Shown here: positions 1 to 12,856 of the stretch, piece after piece | How the letters are laid out: each line of letters begins with the position of its first letter | Position numbering within the stretch: position 1 is the first letter of the stretch | Assembly: GCA_002633005.1 (NCBI GenBank) | Contig: NMRA01000164.1 | Coordinates: 685,338 to 749,337, forward strand | From: Phoronis australis | Lineage: Eukaryota; Phoronida; Phoronidae | Direction: 5' to 3' | Length of the DNA: 64,000 bases | Notes under the pieces: generated by a model | What the model saw: the letters and a program-made list of their open reading frames with translations, nothing else | The model's database searches: none | What the model was told of the DNA's origin: nothing | Translations under genes and position numbers: made by a program

Positions 1-325
1 CAAATACCAATAAATCCGTAAGAGCGAAATGAAACAACACGTTTTTATAAGAACTCGGTGTATTTTCAAGGGTTTTACATCGAAGTTTGATGATTTATTG
101 GTGTTAAACGATGACTTCAAGCGATAAGCTGACATCAGTAACCCGGGTTGTGAACTGCTGAACAGACTGCGTGTGAAACCGATGACGTCATTGGATAATT
201 TCGACATCTCCGTCTGCCGTCAGGTGTCAGGTAACGCAACCGTACGTGTCGTTATGGAGTACAACTACTCGATCTAAATTGATACAAATTAGGTTGTTTT
301 TTGGGTGGCATGCTCCTTTAAATCT
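1..325. repeat. Interspersed repeat, copy cut by the left window edge
   Basis: It matches, in reverse complement, the repeat at 59955-60330: shared phrases are CAAGCGATAAGCTGACA, ATGACGTCATTGG, CCGTCTGCCGTC and CTAAATTGATACAAA, ending GGTGGCATGCTCCTTTAAA. No coding frame. It is probably a MITE or SINE-like element. Confidence 0.65.
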
Positions 326-330
326 CTTTG

Positions 331-1060
331 TGTGAGTGGATAGAATTTTACACATCTGTATGAAAATGAATTATTTTCATTCGTTGTCATATATCATTGT
401 ATTCTTAACATCAGTTTTTTATTTATGTATTCGCATATAATCATTGTATATAGACTTCTTTGTATTTTTTTACCCAGACCTAATGCCTCTTGGCGCTTTC
501 TGGGTTATGTATATTCATTGTATTCTGAAGATTTCGTAATAAACATTAAAAAAAGACTCAGGAACATATTTGAGTCCCTGTTGAGACTGTTTCATGCAAC
601 CGTGTTCAGGTTCTTTTGTTATGAAACGTGACTAAGTCAGAAATTTCGCATCACGCTCCAAAAATCTATTTCTGAAAAATAATTTTGATTTAAAAATCTC
701 ACTGCTAGTTACTAAGGTAATTTCTGTAAATTATTTGTGGACTGTTATGTGCTCATAATTACTTTACTAAACCTTTTTCAGCAACCGCAAAGTAGAAGCG
801 TAAGACCGAATTTCCGTCTGAAAGAGACCTGAAACTCGACTTATCGTTAAAATACCTTTTAAATAGAGAGTAATTCACTTTGAATGTTGCTAGAAAAAAT
901 AAAAAAACGTCAAATTCCGTATTTTTGAAACTCAGACGAAATATAACCAGCACAGTTGTAAAATTCTGTGCCCCTAATAATTACGCACATGCGCTCAACA
1001 AATTTCTCAAGTGCATAATCGCCTTTGTTCAAAGGCCACATTTTCCAAATAAGGGAAAAA
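331..1060. other. Non-coding AT-rich stretch
   Basis: Nothing coding was recognised; short frames here show no domain. A CTGTTTCATGCAACCG segment near 588 resembles the ends of the GTTGCATG family. The stretch from 735 to 860 is weakly similar to 35290-35400. Confidence 0.5.
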
Positions 1061-1068
1061 GGCACTAT

Positions 1069-1131
1069 GGCCTAGTGTGATAGGTGCCCGATGTCTTTTC
1101 TCGAGGTCGTGGGTTCGAGTTCCACTGGGCC
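1069..1131 (+). repeat. tRNA-like sequence, probable SINE head
   Basis: GGCCTAG at 1069-1075 pairs fully with CTGGGCC at 1125-1131 like an acceptor stem, and GGTTCGAGTTCC at 1112-1123 is a polymerase III B box. The total of 63 bases is too short and the anticodon arm too poor for a working tRNA. An AT-rich tail with AATAAAGC follows to about 1205. Confidence 0.5.
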
Positions 1132-1205
1132 ACACTGCTAGAGCCTTGAGTCAGGCTTCTAGCTCCTCAGTGCACTTTTAACCATATATATCAATAAAGC
1201 ATAAA

Positions 1206-2660
1206 AAACGTTCCACGTGATCAGTGCAATGGACCTTCATGCGTGTACCAGACCGCCTGCAATACTTTTTTCCAAATAAGGGAAATGTGCAACGTCTATG
1301 TCTAGCCATACCAAATAAGGAATCGTGCTTTGCAGTGTGGGAGAAAAGTGGCAAAATAAAGAACAGTTGACAGATCGTTTTTTTGCTTTTGAAACTGAAG
1401 GAAAGTGATTCGACATCATAGAAATATAAAATCTATATGAACAAACCGCAACAATGCTTGGTGAACAATTTCAATAGCATAGAACCATTTTGAATAATGC
1501 AATTTAATCTGTTTTGTTTTGCGTTTTATGCCACTTTAAGGCTTAAACCACTTTCAGGAAACAGACCACAGTGCTCAGTTAAATGACATAGTCCTAATAT
1601 ATGCTCCCTAAATGTTCTGCGCATTTGTAGATTTTGTGCAAACACAGATTATTCCGTTTTATATTTATTGTTTTCATTGCTGAGGTAGGCTTACAGCTTC
1701 GATACGCAGTGACACTAAACTTTACGTCAAACTTCTAAGATTATTGAAAGGAAACAGGAACCATTGCATATAGTGTCCATAATGTAATGACAAGAGTCCA
1801 GTTTTCAGTTATGGACAACGAATCCTGTATTTTTATGTTTTAGCTGAACAGAACAATACGGATAACCCCTTGTACGCACAATGACGGTTGATCCCACGTT
1901 CAGCTTTTACCTTAGTCCTATGCTCTTACCTTAAGGAGAAGCATGCGATCAGAAATCTGATATTCTAAACGACAATTTATATTCGTCATTTGGCGACAAC
2001 AGTATTGTCACGCCATTTCTATCTTTTACTGTCTTCAATGGTGGTAAAAAGAGGATTTTCAAGAATTGGCCAAACTGAGCTATAAGTGAAGAGTAGAGTG
2101 CCTTTACAGGCTAAGCCTCGTCGCCGACCTTGAGTCTATTCTCACAATAATCACAAAACTCATTTTTGGCCTTAAAAGTCGATATTTTTAAGAGGTAACC
2201 AAACAAAGGAAAAAAAGCAAAAATCAATGTATTATAAATATAGAATAAAATACGAAAACTTTGACTTTTTGAGGAACAGTACCATGTTATTTTTTTTGTA
2301 AAGCGTTGGTTAAAACTGTGACGAAAGCAATAAATACATAATAATTACATAATAAATAAACCGTTGAATTCGATCTTTTCGTATAGCAAGCCTCGATCGC
2401 TCTCTGAAGTTTAAGTTTATTTGTATTGTGTAAAGCTACAATTATTTGAACAGTTAATGAACCTGCTTTATAAAGATCGCTTGCTTACAACTTTCATAAT
2501 TTGTTTCAATGCAACTATACAGTGTACAGTCTGACTTGGTAACAACGAACGTCGATAATTACGAGCGTTTTACAAGGGCCCTTGGGCTCGAGTGTACTGA
2601 TGTTCAGTGAAGCTTCTAAGCAAGTAAGTGTTCAGAGCAAAAATGACAAAAGAAACTTAC
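1206..2660. other. No recognised features
   Basis: AT-rich sequence with only short, non-homologous frames. If the exon at 2661-2955 is real, this is intron or later exons that I could not recognise. Confidence 0.5.
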
Positions 2661-2955
2661 CCACAGAGGGAATAATAGGACTGCAATGAAAAAGCAGACC
2701 GTTCCTGCCATTGCTGCTCGCCTATTTGTTGGTGAAACAAGATCATCAATATCTAGTACCCTTCTCATAAATGTCAATCTCTTTAAAGTGACATTATCGG
2801 CTAGAAAGGCCATTTCTGGTACTGATTTCAGTCCCAGCCAGGACAAAACACATAAGGTCAGCGATCGCACTATATCGCTTTGCTGGTGGAGCTGAATGTC
2901 GTAGTATTTTGGGGCACCGACGGCAGGGAGGCGGACCTCGGCCAAGCTGTCGCAG
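2661..2955 (-). CDS. Possible exon of a neighbouring gene encoding a membrane segment
   Basis: An open frame on the minus strand ends at a consensus donor (CTGTGG then GTAAGT, phase 0). It encodes a plausible folded region (PKYYDIQLHQQSDIVRSLTL, then WLGLKSVPEMAFL) and a basic stretch NRRAAMAG followed by a hydrophobic run TVCFFIAVLLFPLW that could be a transmembrane helix or a late signal anchor. No ATG opens the frame at its 5' end, so the exon is either internal or begins at an internal Met; the 5' boundary is approximate. No further exon was recognised toward the left edge. I do not recognise the family. It contains no ShKT-type Cys pattern and lies past the polyA signal of the protease gene, so it would be a separate gene. 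Confidence 0.35.
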
Positions 2956-2959
2956 GCAA

Positions 2960-4625
2960 CGCCGACTGGGACGGAACTTCGAATTTTTGAACTTATATTG
3001 TATTAAGGTAGCTAGGTAGCTTTCAGTTAATTTTAAGCGTAGCAGGATCACTAAGCTGTAGTATGGTTACAAAAGTTGACAGGTCTCGTCGTGGCAAAAA
3101 TGGCTCTTTACAAAAATAACTCAAATTGTTTTTTAAAGCTTCATGAATCTAAATATCTAACTCTGCAGTCGAATTGTGTACTAGAGGCTCTTATCCAAAA
3201 GTAATTCAATTATTTATTTTTTCGTGACAACAGCTTTAACAAAGCTTTGAGTTCAGTAACCAGTGCCCCTCCCTGTGCCGACCAAATCTCTCAATTTTGG
3301 AGAAAAGCTCAGTTGAACGCCAGCCTACAGGTATATGAATAACAAAAATGTACCTCTGCTACGAAACAAAACGATGCAAACCTCTTGCCGATTATGGAGT
3401 GAGAGTCCGGATGTTCGATTCATGATTCAGGTTGGGCACTGGGTTCACTGCAGAGAAGCTGAACCCAATCAATTTTCAAACTGATTCGACTACCCGTAAC
3501 CCACATCATTGTAGGTTTGACCAAATATTCGTTGTCCATCAACCATTGTTATTAGACTAAGTAGGTTTTGAGGAACTTAAGTCGACAAGTGTCAGATTAT
3601 CTAAGCCTCAGATTATGTAAGGTTTTTTCAAAATTATTTTCAGAAAATTTGATGATCGAATAGGCTAAAGACGTCGAGTCGACATTGACCTCTTACCCTT
3701 TGAACTTTCAACGTCAGAGGTCATAGTTGAAGTAGTGCGGGTTTGGAATACGGAAAACATTTATTACTTAGCCGTATTGCACTTGACTGATTCAAACGTC
3801 TAACGTCTAACTATAATTTTTTAACCAGTAACAGTATAGAAAGTAGAAATTCCGTGGAAATTAATTTACGACTTTTCGTCAGTCTGCCATTAATTGAGCA
3901 ACTTGACCATGTTCATGTAGTAAAATTTGGCGAAAGAGAAAGGTACCGAGTGATGACACAACAACGATGCTCCATTCAATACGTGTTGGACACGTCGATG
4001 GCGGTATACCGAGTCGTTTTACACCGGCATCACCACGTCGATTTCGAAACACATGTGACCAGCTGACGAGTTGGTGGAGCCGTACTGTCAGGCAGAAACC
4101 AGTTACCCACACGTGCTGACTTCGGTTGCTTGCAGTTAAGTTAAGCAACGGTTTTCACAGAAATTTTAAATGTTTTACCTTCAAAGCTATTGAGTAACAC
4201 ACCTGGGTTATATATTCTCTAGCTGTTCCGTTGAAATGTAGTAGGTGTGTTGAAGTGACAAAATTTGTCTGATTCCTTTGTAAAGTCGCTTCTCTCAAAT
4301 CACGATATTTATTTTTCAACCGAAGCAGTTTTGATAGATACGTAATAGAATGGGGATGAAGAGACTTGTGCGGAACATGTTCTCATTTGCAACTTCTTTC
4401 ACATTCGACTTTTTGTGTTTGCTAGCACCAGGTATTGTATTCATGACCATTTGGCACTACAACTAAGTCAAGTGACATTTCAGTTTTCAAACTTGTTTAG
4501 GCAGTGCTTTCTTCCCAGTTGGGATTTCTGCCTGACATTTTTCATGAAACTCAGAAAACGCATGTGTATGGTTCTTGCAGTGCATAACATGTAGGAAAAT
4601 CGCCTCTCTCACTAATGCGACGTAC
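2960..4625. other. No recognised features
   Basis: I see no domain, repeat array or RNA gene here; it lies between the protease 3' end and the candidate neighbouring exon. Confidence 0.5.
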
Positions 4626-4631
4626 TTTATT
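4626..4631 (-). terminator. Polyadenylation signal AATAAA after copy-B last exon
   Basis: The reverse strand has AATAAA about 230 bases past the TGA at 4862. It is the first canonical hexamer downstream and would define a short 3' UTR. Function is inferred from position only. Confidence 0.5.
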
Positions 4632-4861
4632 GGCATCAACGTTTTCGCAGATTTATGCAAATGCACAACTGCACATGCGTTTACTAGCAAAAAGATACAA
4701 CCTCAAGCGCTCTTAATCAAGAATTCCACGCAGTGGAGAGAGCATTGATGAAAAAATGGACGACACTAGCGTTTAGGATGTCTATTTCTATTCAGCAACA
4801 CATAGTGCTTAAAACAGATAATAAGTCTTAAATACTTGTTCACACACTCAGCTCCGATACG

Positions 4862-4989
4862 TCACTTTCCAGCACAAGGCTGGCAAAATTTACACGTGAC
4901 GGGACACCAATGTAACAAGTTCAGCCTGCTGCTCTCACGGTGGCAGTTATTCGCTAAGGAAGCACAGCTGCTCGTCTTATCTATGCACT
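4862..4989 (-). CDS. ShKT module 18, last exon with stop codon (copy B)
   Basis: A 128-bp exon with a phase-1 start and a TGA stop: CIDKTSSCASLANNC, a spacer with LLHWC, then PVTCKFCQPCAGK and stop. It has the same length, same seven-Cys layout and same ending as 17486-17613. Acceptor ATATTTCAG. A canonical AATAAA (minus strand) lies at 4626-4631, about 230 bases after the stop, so this end looks fully functional. It is absent from the ATG-based frame list because it contains no Met. Confidence 0.84.
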
Positions 4990-5389
4990 CTGAAATATAA
5001 AAGATTTGAAATAACTACATGACCACATACACCATGGACCGTTTTTAATGAAATTAAATCCCGATGACGGGTGATTTCTAATTTCCTGCAGTTACAGACC
5101 GTTACCTCAATCCTTCTCAAAACAGACATGTTTACACTGCCTATTCTATATGGAGACCCCTAAACCAACTTGTTGAGGAAACCTAATTATCAGTCAGCAA
5201 GTCAAAGTGTTTTGAATGTCATTTAAAGTTGTCGTGATAGCAGTTAACAGTTCACCAATTTTTGGAAATCTAAGGATCAACTGCATTGTTTTTCCTTTCA
5301 GAAAAACACTGAAAATGACATTTTCTCTAAATTGTAGTTTTAAAGCTTTTGCACAATGATTAACCCGAGTGGCTTACTGCCGTTTGCAC

Positions 5390-5515
5390 TAAATTATCAG
5401 CCTGACATGGCCACCCACGTGGTTACTCATCGCGCCTTGAATAACATTGTGGCGGGAAACCGAGCCCGGTTTCGAGCCAGCTTTGCAAGAGTCGACTAAC
5501 CACTGTGCCACTCAG
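5390..5515 (-). repeat. tRNA-derived SINE-like sequence
   Basis: On the minus strand TGGCACAGTGGTTAG (5496-5510) is a good polymerase III A box and GGCTCGAAACCGGG (5465-5478) a good B box at tRNA-like spacing. Sequence beyond the B box is not tRNA-like, as expected of a SINE or tRNA relic. Confidence 0.55.
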
Positions 5516-8500
5516 AAGCTGATGTCATCGAACGTGAAAATAGAATACTTAATTGAGGACGCGCAATAATCACATGTTCAACAAAAGACACTGTACCGAC
5601 ATTTATACGCTATGAAAAATTAGACACACAATTTCAATAAAAAACGACATCAGTCATTCTGTCATTTTCTCTCATTTGTAATGCGAATAACGTGTAGTCG
5701 GGATCCTTTGACTTGGACATTATACTCAGTAACCAGTGGTAACTGCCTTTACCAGACGATATTTTCACGGTGGAAGCTTGGCATAAGATGTGTAGTAAGC
5801 TGGACTAATGTCATACATCCGTTTTATTGCTATTTTGATTAAATATCTAATTGGTCTTGAGTAAAAACATTAATTTAACAAGAATAACTCGGCGTTTCTT
5901 AAAAGGTCACAACGTACTACCCCGGGCCTCAGACATGGAAAGTAGTTTCAAAAGCCGCGGCGAGTCGAGAAAGGTAGATCGATTCATTACAATGTTTATC
6001 GTTCATTATGTGGTATAAATGGATTATTGCAGGTTCTCAGTCGTTATCCCCTTATCTAGAGCCCTCGTGGATTTTGTAGATCTCCAAAATCTACTCGGGC
6101 TTTAGATTACGGGTTATAACGACTTCAGCATGTAATAATCTATCTATATATCTATCTATATATATACATGTAAAATTTAATAAAATGCATTCGTGTTACA
6201 AAAAATGGACATTATTTATATAACGACAAGGTACGATGGAACCCAGTATCTTGGGAATTTATGTCAAGAGTTTTTATTATTAAAGCTTCGAGAATTTTCA
6301 AACGAAAGATATCCCGACGAAATACCTGACGATAGTATTGTCAACAATATCTAAACGGGACATTTTCTTTTTGTGAAGTGTTTGAAAGTGATCATTTAAT
6401 GGATCAGTTGCTTGAGGCTAGGCCAACATAAAGCTGGAAAGAAAGAAGAACTAGTGCTACCATCGGACTACGTAGGAACTAACTAGGAGTTAAATATGGA
6501 GACCCAGTGCTGAGGTACACAGGTTATAGATGGGGCGTGTAGGAAAGGGGCCCCCTATGCGGCCCAGGTCACATTCTGTGATGAGCGTGTTGCCGTCAAG
6601 CAAGAAAAGACTTCACTAGTTAGCGACCAGAACTGCACTCGAGGGTCCCTCACCGCGGATTGCCTCTCTACACCGCGATCACAGCTCTCAGCACAAACTG
6701 AGCCATAACACTTCGTTCCTTACAATATCTCTTTTTATCACTCCGTCTGGTATGCTCACTCAGCTTGTCCGTAACTTGGTTTGCAGGTTACTAAGGCCCA
6801 GTTGGCTGTTTGGTGTACCCACTTAGTACTGTATATGATATTTGCCCATTTGTCAGTTTGGACTCATTTGGTACAAATTATTGAATTTGATGTTTTGGCG
6901 ACCCACTCGGTAGGCAATAGGGCCAATACCCATTTGGTATTATGCACCCATTTGGTACTATACTAACCTTCGCCACTTAGAGTCCGATACTCAATAGGGC
7001 TATTCGGAAAATCTACAATAACTAGAGGGCGTGCGTGTACTAGTGGTGATAGATTAACAGCCTCGATTTCGCGAGCCCTTTAAATACATGGTGAAATGGC
7101 TTGCAGCCGTGCCAACTGAAACTGAGATTGCGTAAAAAGGGTGCTTCTATGAGAGGAAGTAAGCACGACCTCATACAAACGTAAGGTTTGTGATTATTTT
7201 AACGATTATTCCATGATTATTCTTCCGATGCCTGTTAACTGAGGCACTCGCTGATGTCGACTTCGCGGCAGTCAGTCGCCAGCCAGAGTCTGGTTAATCT
7301 TTGTATGTTGTGATATGTGATACGATACTTGACGTAGCAATCGGGATCTTTTCGTACATCAAAGCATTATTATTGTTTGGAATGATTTCTAAAAGTTTAT
7401 CAGTGACAGTTACATCAATCAATGCTGAATGTTTATGCTGTCAACTTGATACAGGTTAATGAGTTAAGATTACAATCCAATCCCCATGGCAAAGGGTACG
7501 TGAGTGATAAAAATCCACTGCATTAGACTATTTGTTTACTCCCTATCATATGTCTTCTGGAAATCTATTAAACGTTGAAATGGAAATCTATCACGTCAGT
7601 TTTCACGTAACCTTTGGTTTTTAGGTTTGAAGGTTTGTACCGTGTAGAGGAGATATGCATCGCTTCTGCACCGTCCCTGAATGGACAAAAATTGGTTTTT
7701 AGCATTTGACTGCAGCTAACCAACAAGATCTTCCCATCCAGTGCAGATCTGTTGTCAAAGCCTACTTTCAATATTGGAGACAACGAACAAAGCCTTTGAA
7801 AAAGAGCAGCTATTTTTAAAGTCATTTTGTTGTAAATTACTTATTCAGGTTCCAAGGGGGGATTGGCATGGGGGTTGTAATATTTGGTACAACTGAATGT
7901 GTGGAAATAACAGGTAATACATGTTTGGGGAAAAGAGCATGGTGATGTAATTCTTAACTTTCACGAAGTCCCTTCAAGTTGATTTCATGAAACTAATTTG
8001 CTACTTGTATCAATTGTAAAACCACGAAAATATATTACATTTTCCGAATTCAAAGTGACTGAATAGTCTCAACTCATGCCTTGAAATGTTGCAAGTCGTT
8101 ATAAATTCAAATGACTGCCATTTTTGTGAAAATTGCATTTTTGATGGTGCCTTACGATTTGTAATTACTCTTAAACAACAGAAAGATTATCCATCATTTT
8201 TAAATGACCCAAGTCTTCGTATCTTCTATTAGAAGAAAACGGTTCCCTCAACCTTAGGCTAGATGTATGCTTGACAGACCCATGTACCTGTAATCTGAGT
8301 TTAAAATTGCTGAAAGTATCAAAATTAAAAAGGCTTGAAAATGGGTAACAAAGGTTTGAAGTTGTCTCAAAAAACTTGAATATTTTACAGACAAGTGATG
8401 CGTTTGAAGAATTGTTATGGCTAGGGATAAAAAATAAAGATACAGTTTTATGCAATACTCATTATATACACCCTTGGTTTCTAAAAATAGTAATTATTTA

Positions 8501-10154
8501 CTTTTATATATTTTTGAAAAACAGTGATAACATTTTTGATCTAATCTGGATTACTTAATTATTCATAATTCAATAATTGTTCCAGGTTCAGTGACATTTT
8601 AAGGCTACTTCAAGCTGTATCATAGACAAGCTTTGTTACTCCGTTCTCTTCCCACAGCACTTCCACACACCAGCAGTGCTGCATGGCACAATGTGCAAGT
8701 CAGTGGCCCTGGAGAAATGTGAATGGCAGTACTAAGTTACCATAAGACAGTGTGCCAGTGGAGTGTCTGTGTATCCAGACGAACTATATCTGACTGCTAC
8801 ACAAATAAGCCTTGTTGGTGAGGATGCCCTTTCATAGGCAATGAGTCATGTGTAGACAATAGCTTATTTCCTTTCCTGGAAGAAACATGAGGGACTGAAG
8901 CTAGAGAAGACCTAGTCACACTCTGGTCTAGTTCAGAGTCTGATTTTGGGCTCAAAACAATTCAAGTGATATGCTGCTGTGTTTACCTTCAAGGGTCTAA
9001 TTGTGGATGTTATTGAGGCTGAATGAGGTTACATGAAAGAAAGCCACGTGTTGAAACTGGACCTTTTTTACAAGCGCTTCTATAGGCCATTGAAACTAGA
9101 ACCCAGTGAAATGAAAGCCAAAAGCTGAGTGACATTAAATTTTCCTTTCAGAAGAAAGGCTTTATACTATTGGTAAAAACTTTTCAATTTGGTACAGATT
9201 ATGGGGAAATGACATTCAGTGACTGCATCGATTGTCTTATTGTATGTTTTCAATTGTAGCTAGCTGGATAAGAATCTGCTATGCACAAGATTCGAGAATA
9301 AACAATTATCAGTGTATTTAAAAACAAATGGCAAACTGAAAAAGCACAGAAAGAAACAACATTGCGAGGGAGTCCATAATCAGGCATATCAGGTGCTGAA
9401 TTTCTGAATTACGTTCAATTCTCTCAGGTTATTGCTGAAGGATTGCTTTTCACTTTGTCCAACGGTGAAATAGATGGTCAGGCGGTTGGTTTCAGTTGTT
9501 TTTTCTTGCCTGTAACAGAATAGAAATATTAGCAAATTGTAAAAGAAAAGACAAGACAAAACTACTTTTGTAAGGCAGAACATACTTGACATTTCATCTT
9601 CATGTTTATGTGTAGAAACTAATAACCTTTGTACCCAAGTCTTATTTAATATCTGAATTAAAATATGTGAAACAGGCTAAAAGTGATTTAACAATGTGTA
9701 TTTTTCATGACACTTAAAATGTGCTTCTGATCTCAACAAGTAAAATTCATTCTAGGTGTCAATTTTTTTCCAATGCAATGTTACGACATTTACTGAATTA
9801 AGGCTTATTCATGTTAATTCGATAACTGAGCTGGTGGTCCTGGGGGTGGGGTCCACGATAAAATAAGGAAACTCACTCATCTAGAGAATTTTATTGGAAA
9901 CAGCATAGTTTTGAAGAGAAAATGCTGTGAAAAAGTCACTCTTGACTTCTGTGCATCACGTACCATACACCTCTTATTTTGGGAGCACTCCCACCCAGGA
10001 CAATATGAATATGTGCTGCTAGCCTACCCGGCATCGGGTGAGTTTCCAAAAAGAAACACTTAGTTCCACTCAATAAAACTGTTATTCAGTGGGGTAACTG
10101 GTGGGGATAACATCACCGAACGATGTTGATAGAAACTGATTGCTAAAAACTTAC
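5516..10154. other. Intron DNA with simple repeats
   Basis: Contains a TATC/TATA tract at 6138-6172 and a degenerate CCCATTTGGTAC-type repeat at 6800-6965. No ShKT pattern or other domain was found in any frame by eye. Confidence 0.5.
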
Positions 10155-10325
10155 CAAGTAATGTTGTGTAGTCTCCGAATGGAACTGCATAGTCATAGAC
10201 ATAGAGCACACACGGGGCTTCAGCATCCACACACTTTTTGTCAGTTAGTTGACCCTGTTGACCGCAATTGTCCACGAATATAGTAACCTTAGGTCTTTTG
10301 GGAATTTGTGGCCACCTGTCGAAGA
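10155..10325 (-). CDS. Possible Cys-containing exon, type not recognised
   Basis: A candidate exon lies between the copy-B pre-terminal exon and the copy-B last exon. Using the acceptor GGTGCAAG it is 171 bp, phase 1-1, with a consensus donor (CTTGGTAAGT). The sequence includes VTIFVDNCGQQGQLTDKKC, VDAEAPC and then VYDYAVPFGDYTTLL without further Cys. The first half looks like the start of a ShKT module (C, D-x2-C, C), but the second half of the fold is absent. A stronger-looking AG 11 bp further in would give a phase-2 start, which would not fit. It may be a degenerate module or a non-coding region with chance signals. Confidence 0.4.
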
Positions 10326-10856
10326 CTTGCACCAGGGAAATTAGCAGTAATAAAGCTTAGCGCGACGACGTATTTTGATAAAAATTCCATCTTTTACCAG
10401 TTGTTTACATGCAGACAGCCACGCATGCGCAATTCAATCACCACTAGTACAGCAGCCACACCGCGAGGAGAATTCTCCGAAAAGCCCCATTACACATTGG
10501 GTATCGTAAGCGAGTGTGTTATCGCTTGTAATTAAGGAGCCCACCTGGTTCCTTCTGTGAAATGATTATTTGTAGAACTATGACCCTGAAATTTCCAACA
10601 CAACTTGAATATAAATTATTCTTGTGTTGTTTTATTTGTCTCCAATAAATGGAGAACGAAAGATTATAACGCGTCTTTATCTGGTTTACAGAGATAATGC
10701 CAAGCAACTGTTTCGCGGGATTGTATTTTTAGGAAGATCTTTGAACTACTTATGTTTCGATGAATTGCCCACTTTTGGTAACGTCAGAAGCCGTCATCAG
10801 GCGTGGAATAATTCTGCCTTTGTTCAGAACACCCGAGTCAACACTGGAGGACTTAC

Positions 10857-10967
10857 TTGGCAAGCAAACTTTACATGTCCGACGACATTTTCTTTGTATG
10901 TCATCGCTGTATTGACAGTCCGTTGTACGAGCTCGTTTGCATTCTTCAGGACTATCATCACAGCAAT
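10857..10967 (-). CDS. ShKT module 17 exon (seven Cys, pre-terminal type, copy B)
   Basis: A 111-bp phase 1-1 exon: CCDDSPEECKRARTTDC, a spacer with IQRKC, then RRTCKVC. Acceptor ATCATTGCAG, donor CCAAGTAAGT. It is the clear paralogue of 19999-20109. Its place downstream of copy A's stop-containing exon means it would be used only if the 17486 exon is skipped, or if it belongs to a separate transcript. A 128-codon frame on the opposite strand is a shadow. Confidence 0.82.
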
Positions 10968-12856
10968 CTGCAATGATTCATTGAAGATTAATAGTCATAG
11001 AGAGCCGTAATTAACCGTTAATATATCCATCACCCAGTATACTGTTTCGTAATTAGCAAATTTTACCAGCGAGGGAGTGTCGAGGGAAGCTGAAATCAGA
11101 CGATTGTGTCAATAAAAACATATTCTATGTTGGGTCGCAATTTCCTGTAAATATCTCAGTGTAGATTTTCATCGCAACAAAAGGTTTTCGTTTGATTTGA
11201 ATCAAATTTTAGAAAGAATTTGTTTTGAGAGCTATGTACAAGGCATATTGACCTATTTATGATGACCCAGATTAGCTAGCATAAAAATAGCCTCCTGATC
11301 ACCGTGCTTCGGAATTTTTACCGAGAGTTTACAGTTTTAGAGCAGCAAAACAGCTTTTTCAGAGGAACGAAGTCTTGGAAACATGTTTTGAGTAACTCAA
11401 ATAAACGGATTGCCGTTGTACACGCTAATTTATTCCACTAGGACACCACGCATCATGAGTCAAATATGGCCTCCCGCCCACCGATGTATACGCATTGGCT
11501 TCATTTTCCGTATTTCACGGCATATTTTACGACGTATTGAATCTTCGTATTGATACAAACAAGGGATAATAACGGGAATCTTTTCATGCAAATACTAATA
11601 TCAACAGAAACGGAGGAGTACGTCTGCTGTTAAGCGACGAGCTTTTCGGCATAGAGTGGTACGCATGCTGTAAAAATAGTGAGAGTCACGCCAGTGAGCT
11701 TGCTATAGTCATATTTGTGTGTTAGTGAATGCACTGCAGGAACGAATTAGGAAGTTGGCAGTAACGTACGTTACGGATGCAGGTGGGTTTCGCAGCACGT
11801 AACAATGTTACAACTTACTGTCAACAAACCATGTGTTGCTGTTATTGACACCTGCTGGTGGCGTTACTCTGTTTCCTGTAACAACAAACTTTGCAAGAGT
11901 ATGAAGAAATGTGGCTAGAAAGGGCATAGGGATTTATTTTCCCTAACCCGAGCACTCGAATAATTGAGGCGTTAGAGTTACGAAAAATACATTCTTCTAT
12001 CCTTTCCCAGCCATCGAAATATCCAGATAAACATTAAGGTTCTGTCTTAAGTTAGCCAAGACGTTTCAGTACGTGTATATTCACGTGTGCTGGTGGACAT
12101 ACACAGGAGATGACATTACGAAGGATGTAGCCCCTTCGAACGAGATCGTGAATTGCCATACGACGTTACCACGTACAAAATGCATATAAATAAAATGCCA
12201 AGGTCTTGTTAATGGGAACTATGTACTAATGCCACCCGCTGTGTTATTTCATAGCCAAATAGTGAACCACGATGACCAACAACGGAAACTTTTGTCAATA
12301 TCAAATTTTGTGAAATGGTTTGAATGTCTTAAGTAAACTAAAAGTGACTAGCTACGCCTCTGTGGGTTACATTATTTTCGACATAGTTTGTGCGTCCAAG
12401 ACAACAGTACCTATCTATGGTTTGTCTGTGATGTATGTCACGTGTGACACAGTTTCTACATTCAAGACAAAGTAGCTACGAATTTTGATATTGTATAATT
12501 GCCCTACTGTAAGACTTGTGTTTTCTTTGTATCGAGGGTCAACTAACAGTATACATAATAATCAAATTTACTTACTTTCTGAGTAGGATCTTAGACTTGA
12601 TGTAACTTGTGATATTTGTCCTAAAGTGATAAGATGATATATAAATGAAGTTACTAAAACATATTTCTGTCATCATTGTGACAAACCGTCTAAGCCGCCA
12701 TCGGACGGCACTGAGTTGTACAACCATTTAGAAAATACAATGCTGCGTCGTGACAATATTGCGTTCATAGGGTCTAATAACCGTAACTGATACTGCAAAC
12801 TTTTTCAACTTTCAAAGACCCAGTCTTCGAATAATTATAAAAGGCAGATGCTTAAT
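10968..12856. other. No recognised features
   Basis: Intron or intergenic DNA between the copy-B pre-terminal exon and LTR copy 1; no exon was seen. Confidence 0.5.

Noticed and set aside
1069-1131. Functional tRNA gene
   Set aside because: Only 63 bases, with a poor D arm and no clear anticodon loop; better explained as a SINE head or tRNA relic.
10624-11010. 128-codon plus-strand frame
   Set aside because: Antisense to the spliced ShKT exon at 10857-10967; no domain of its own.
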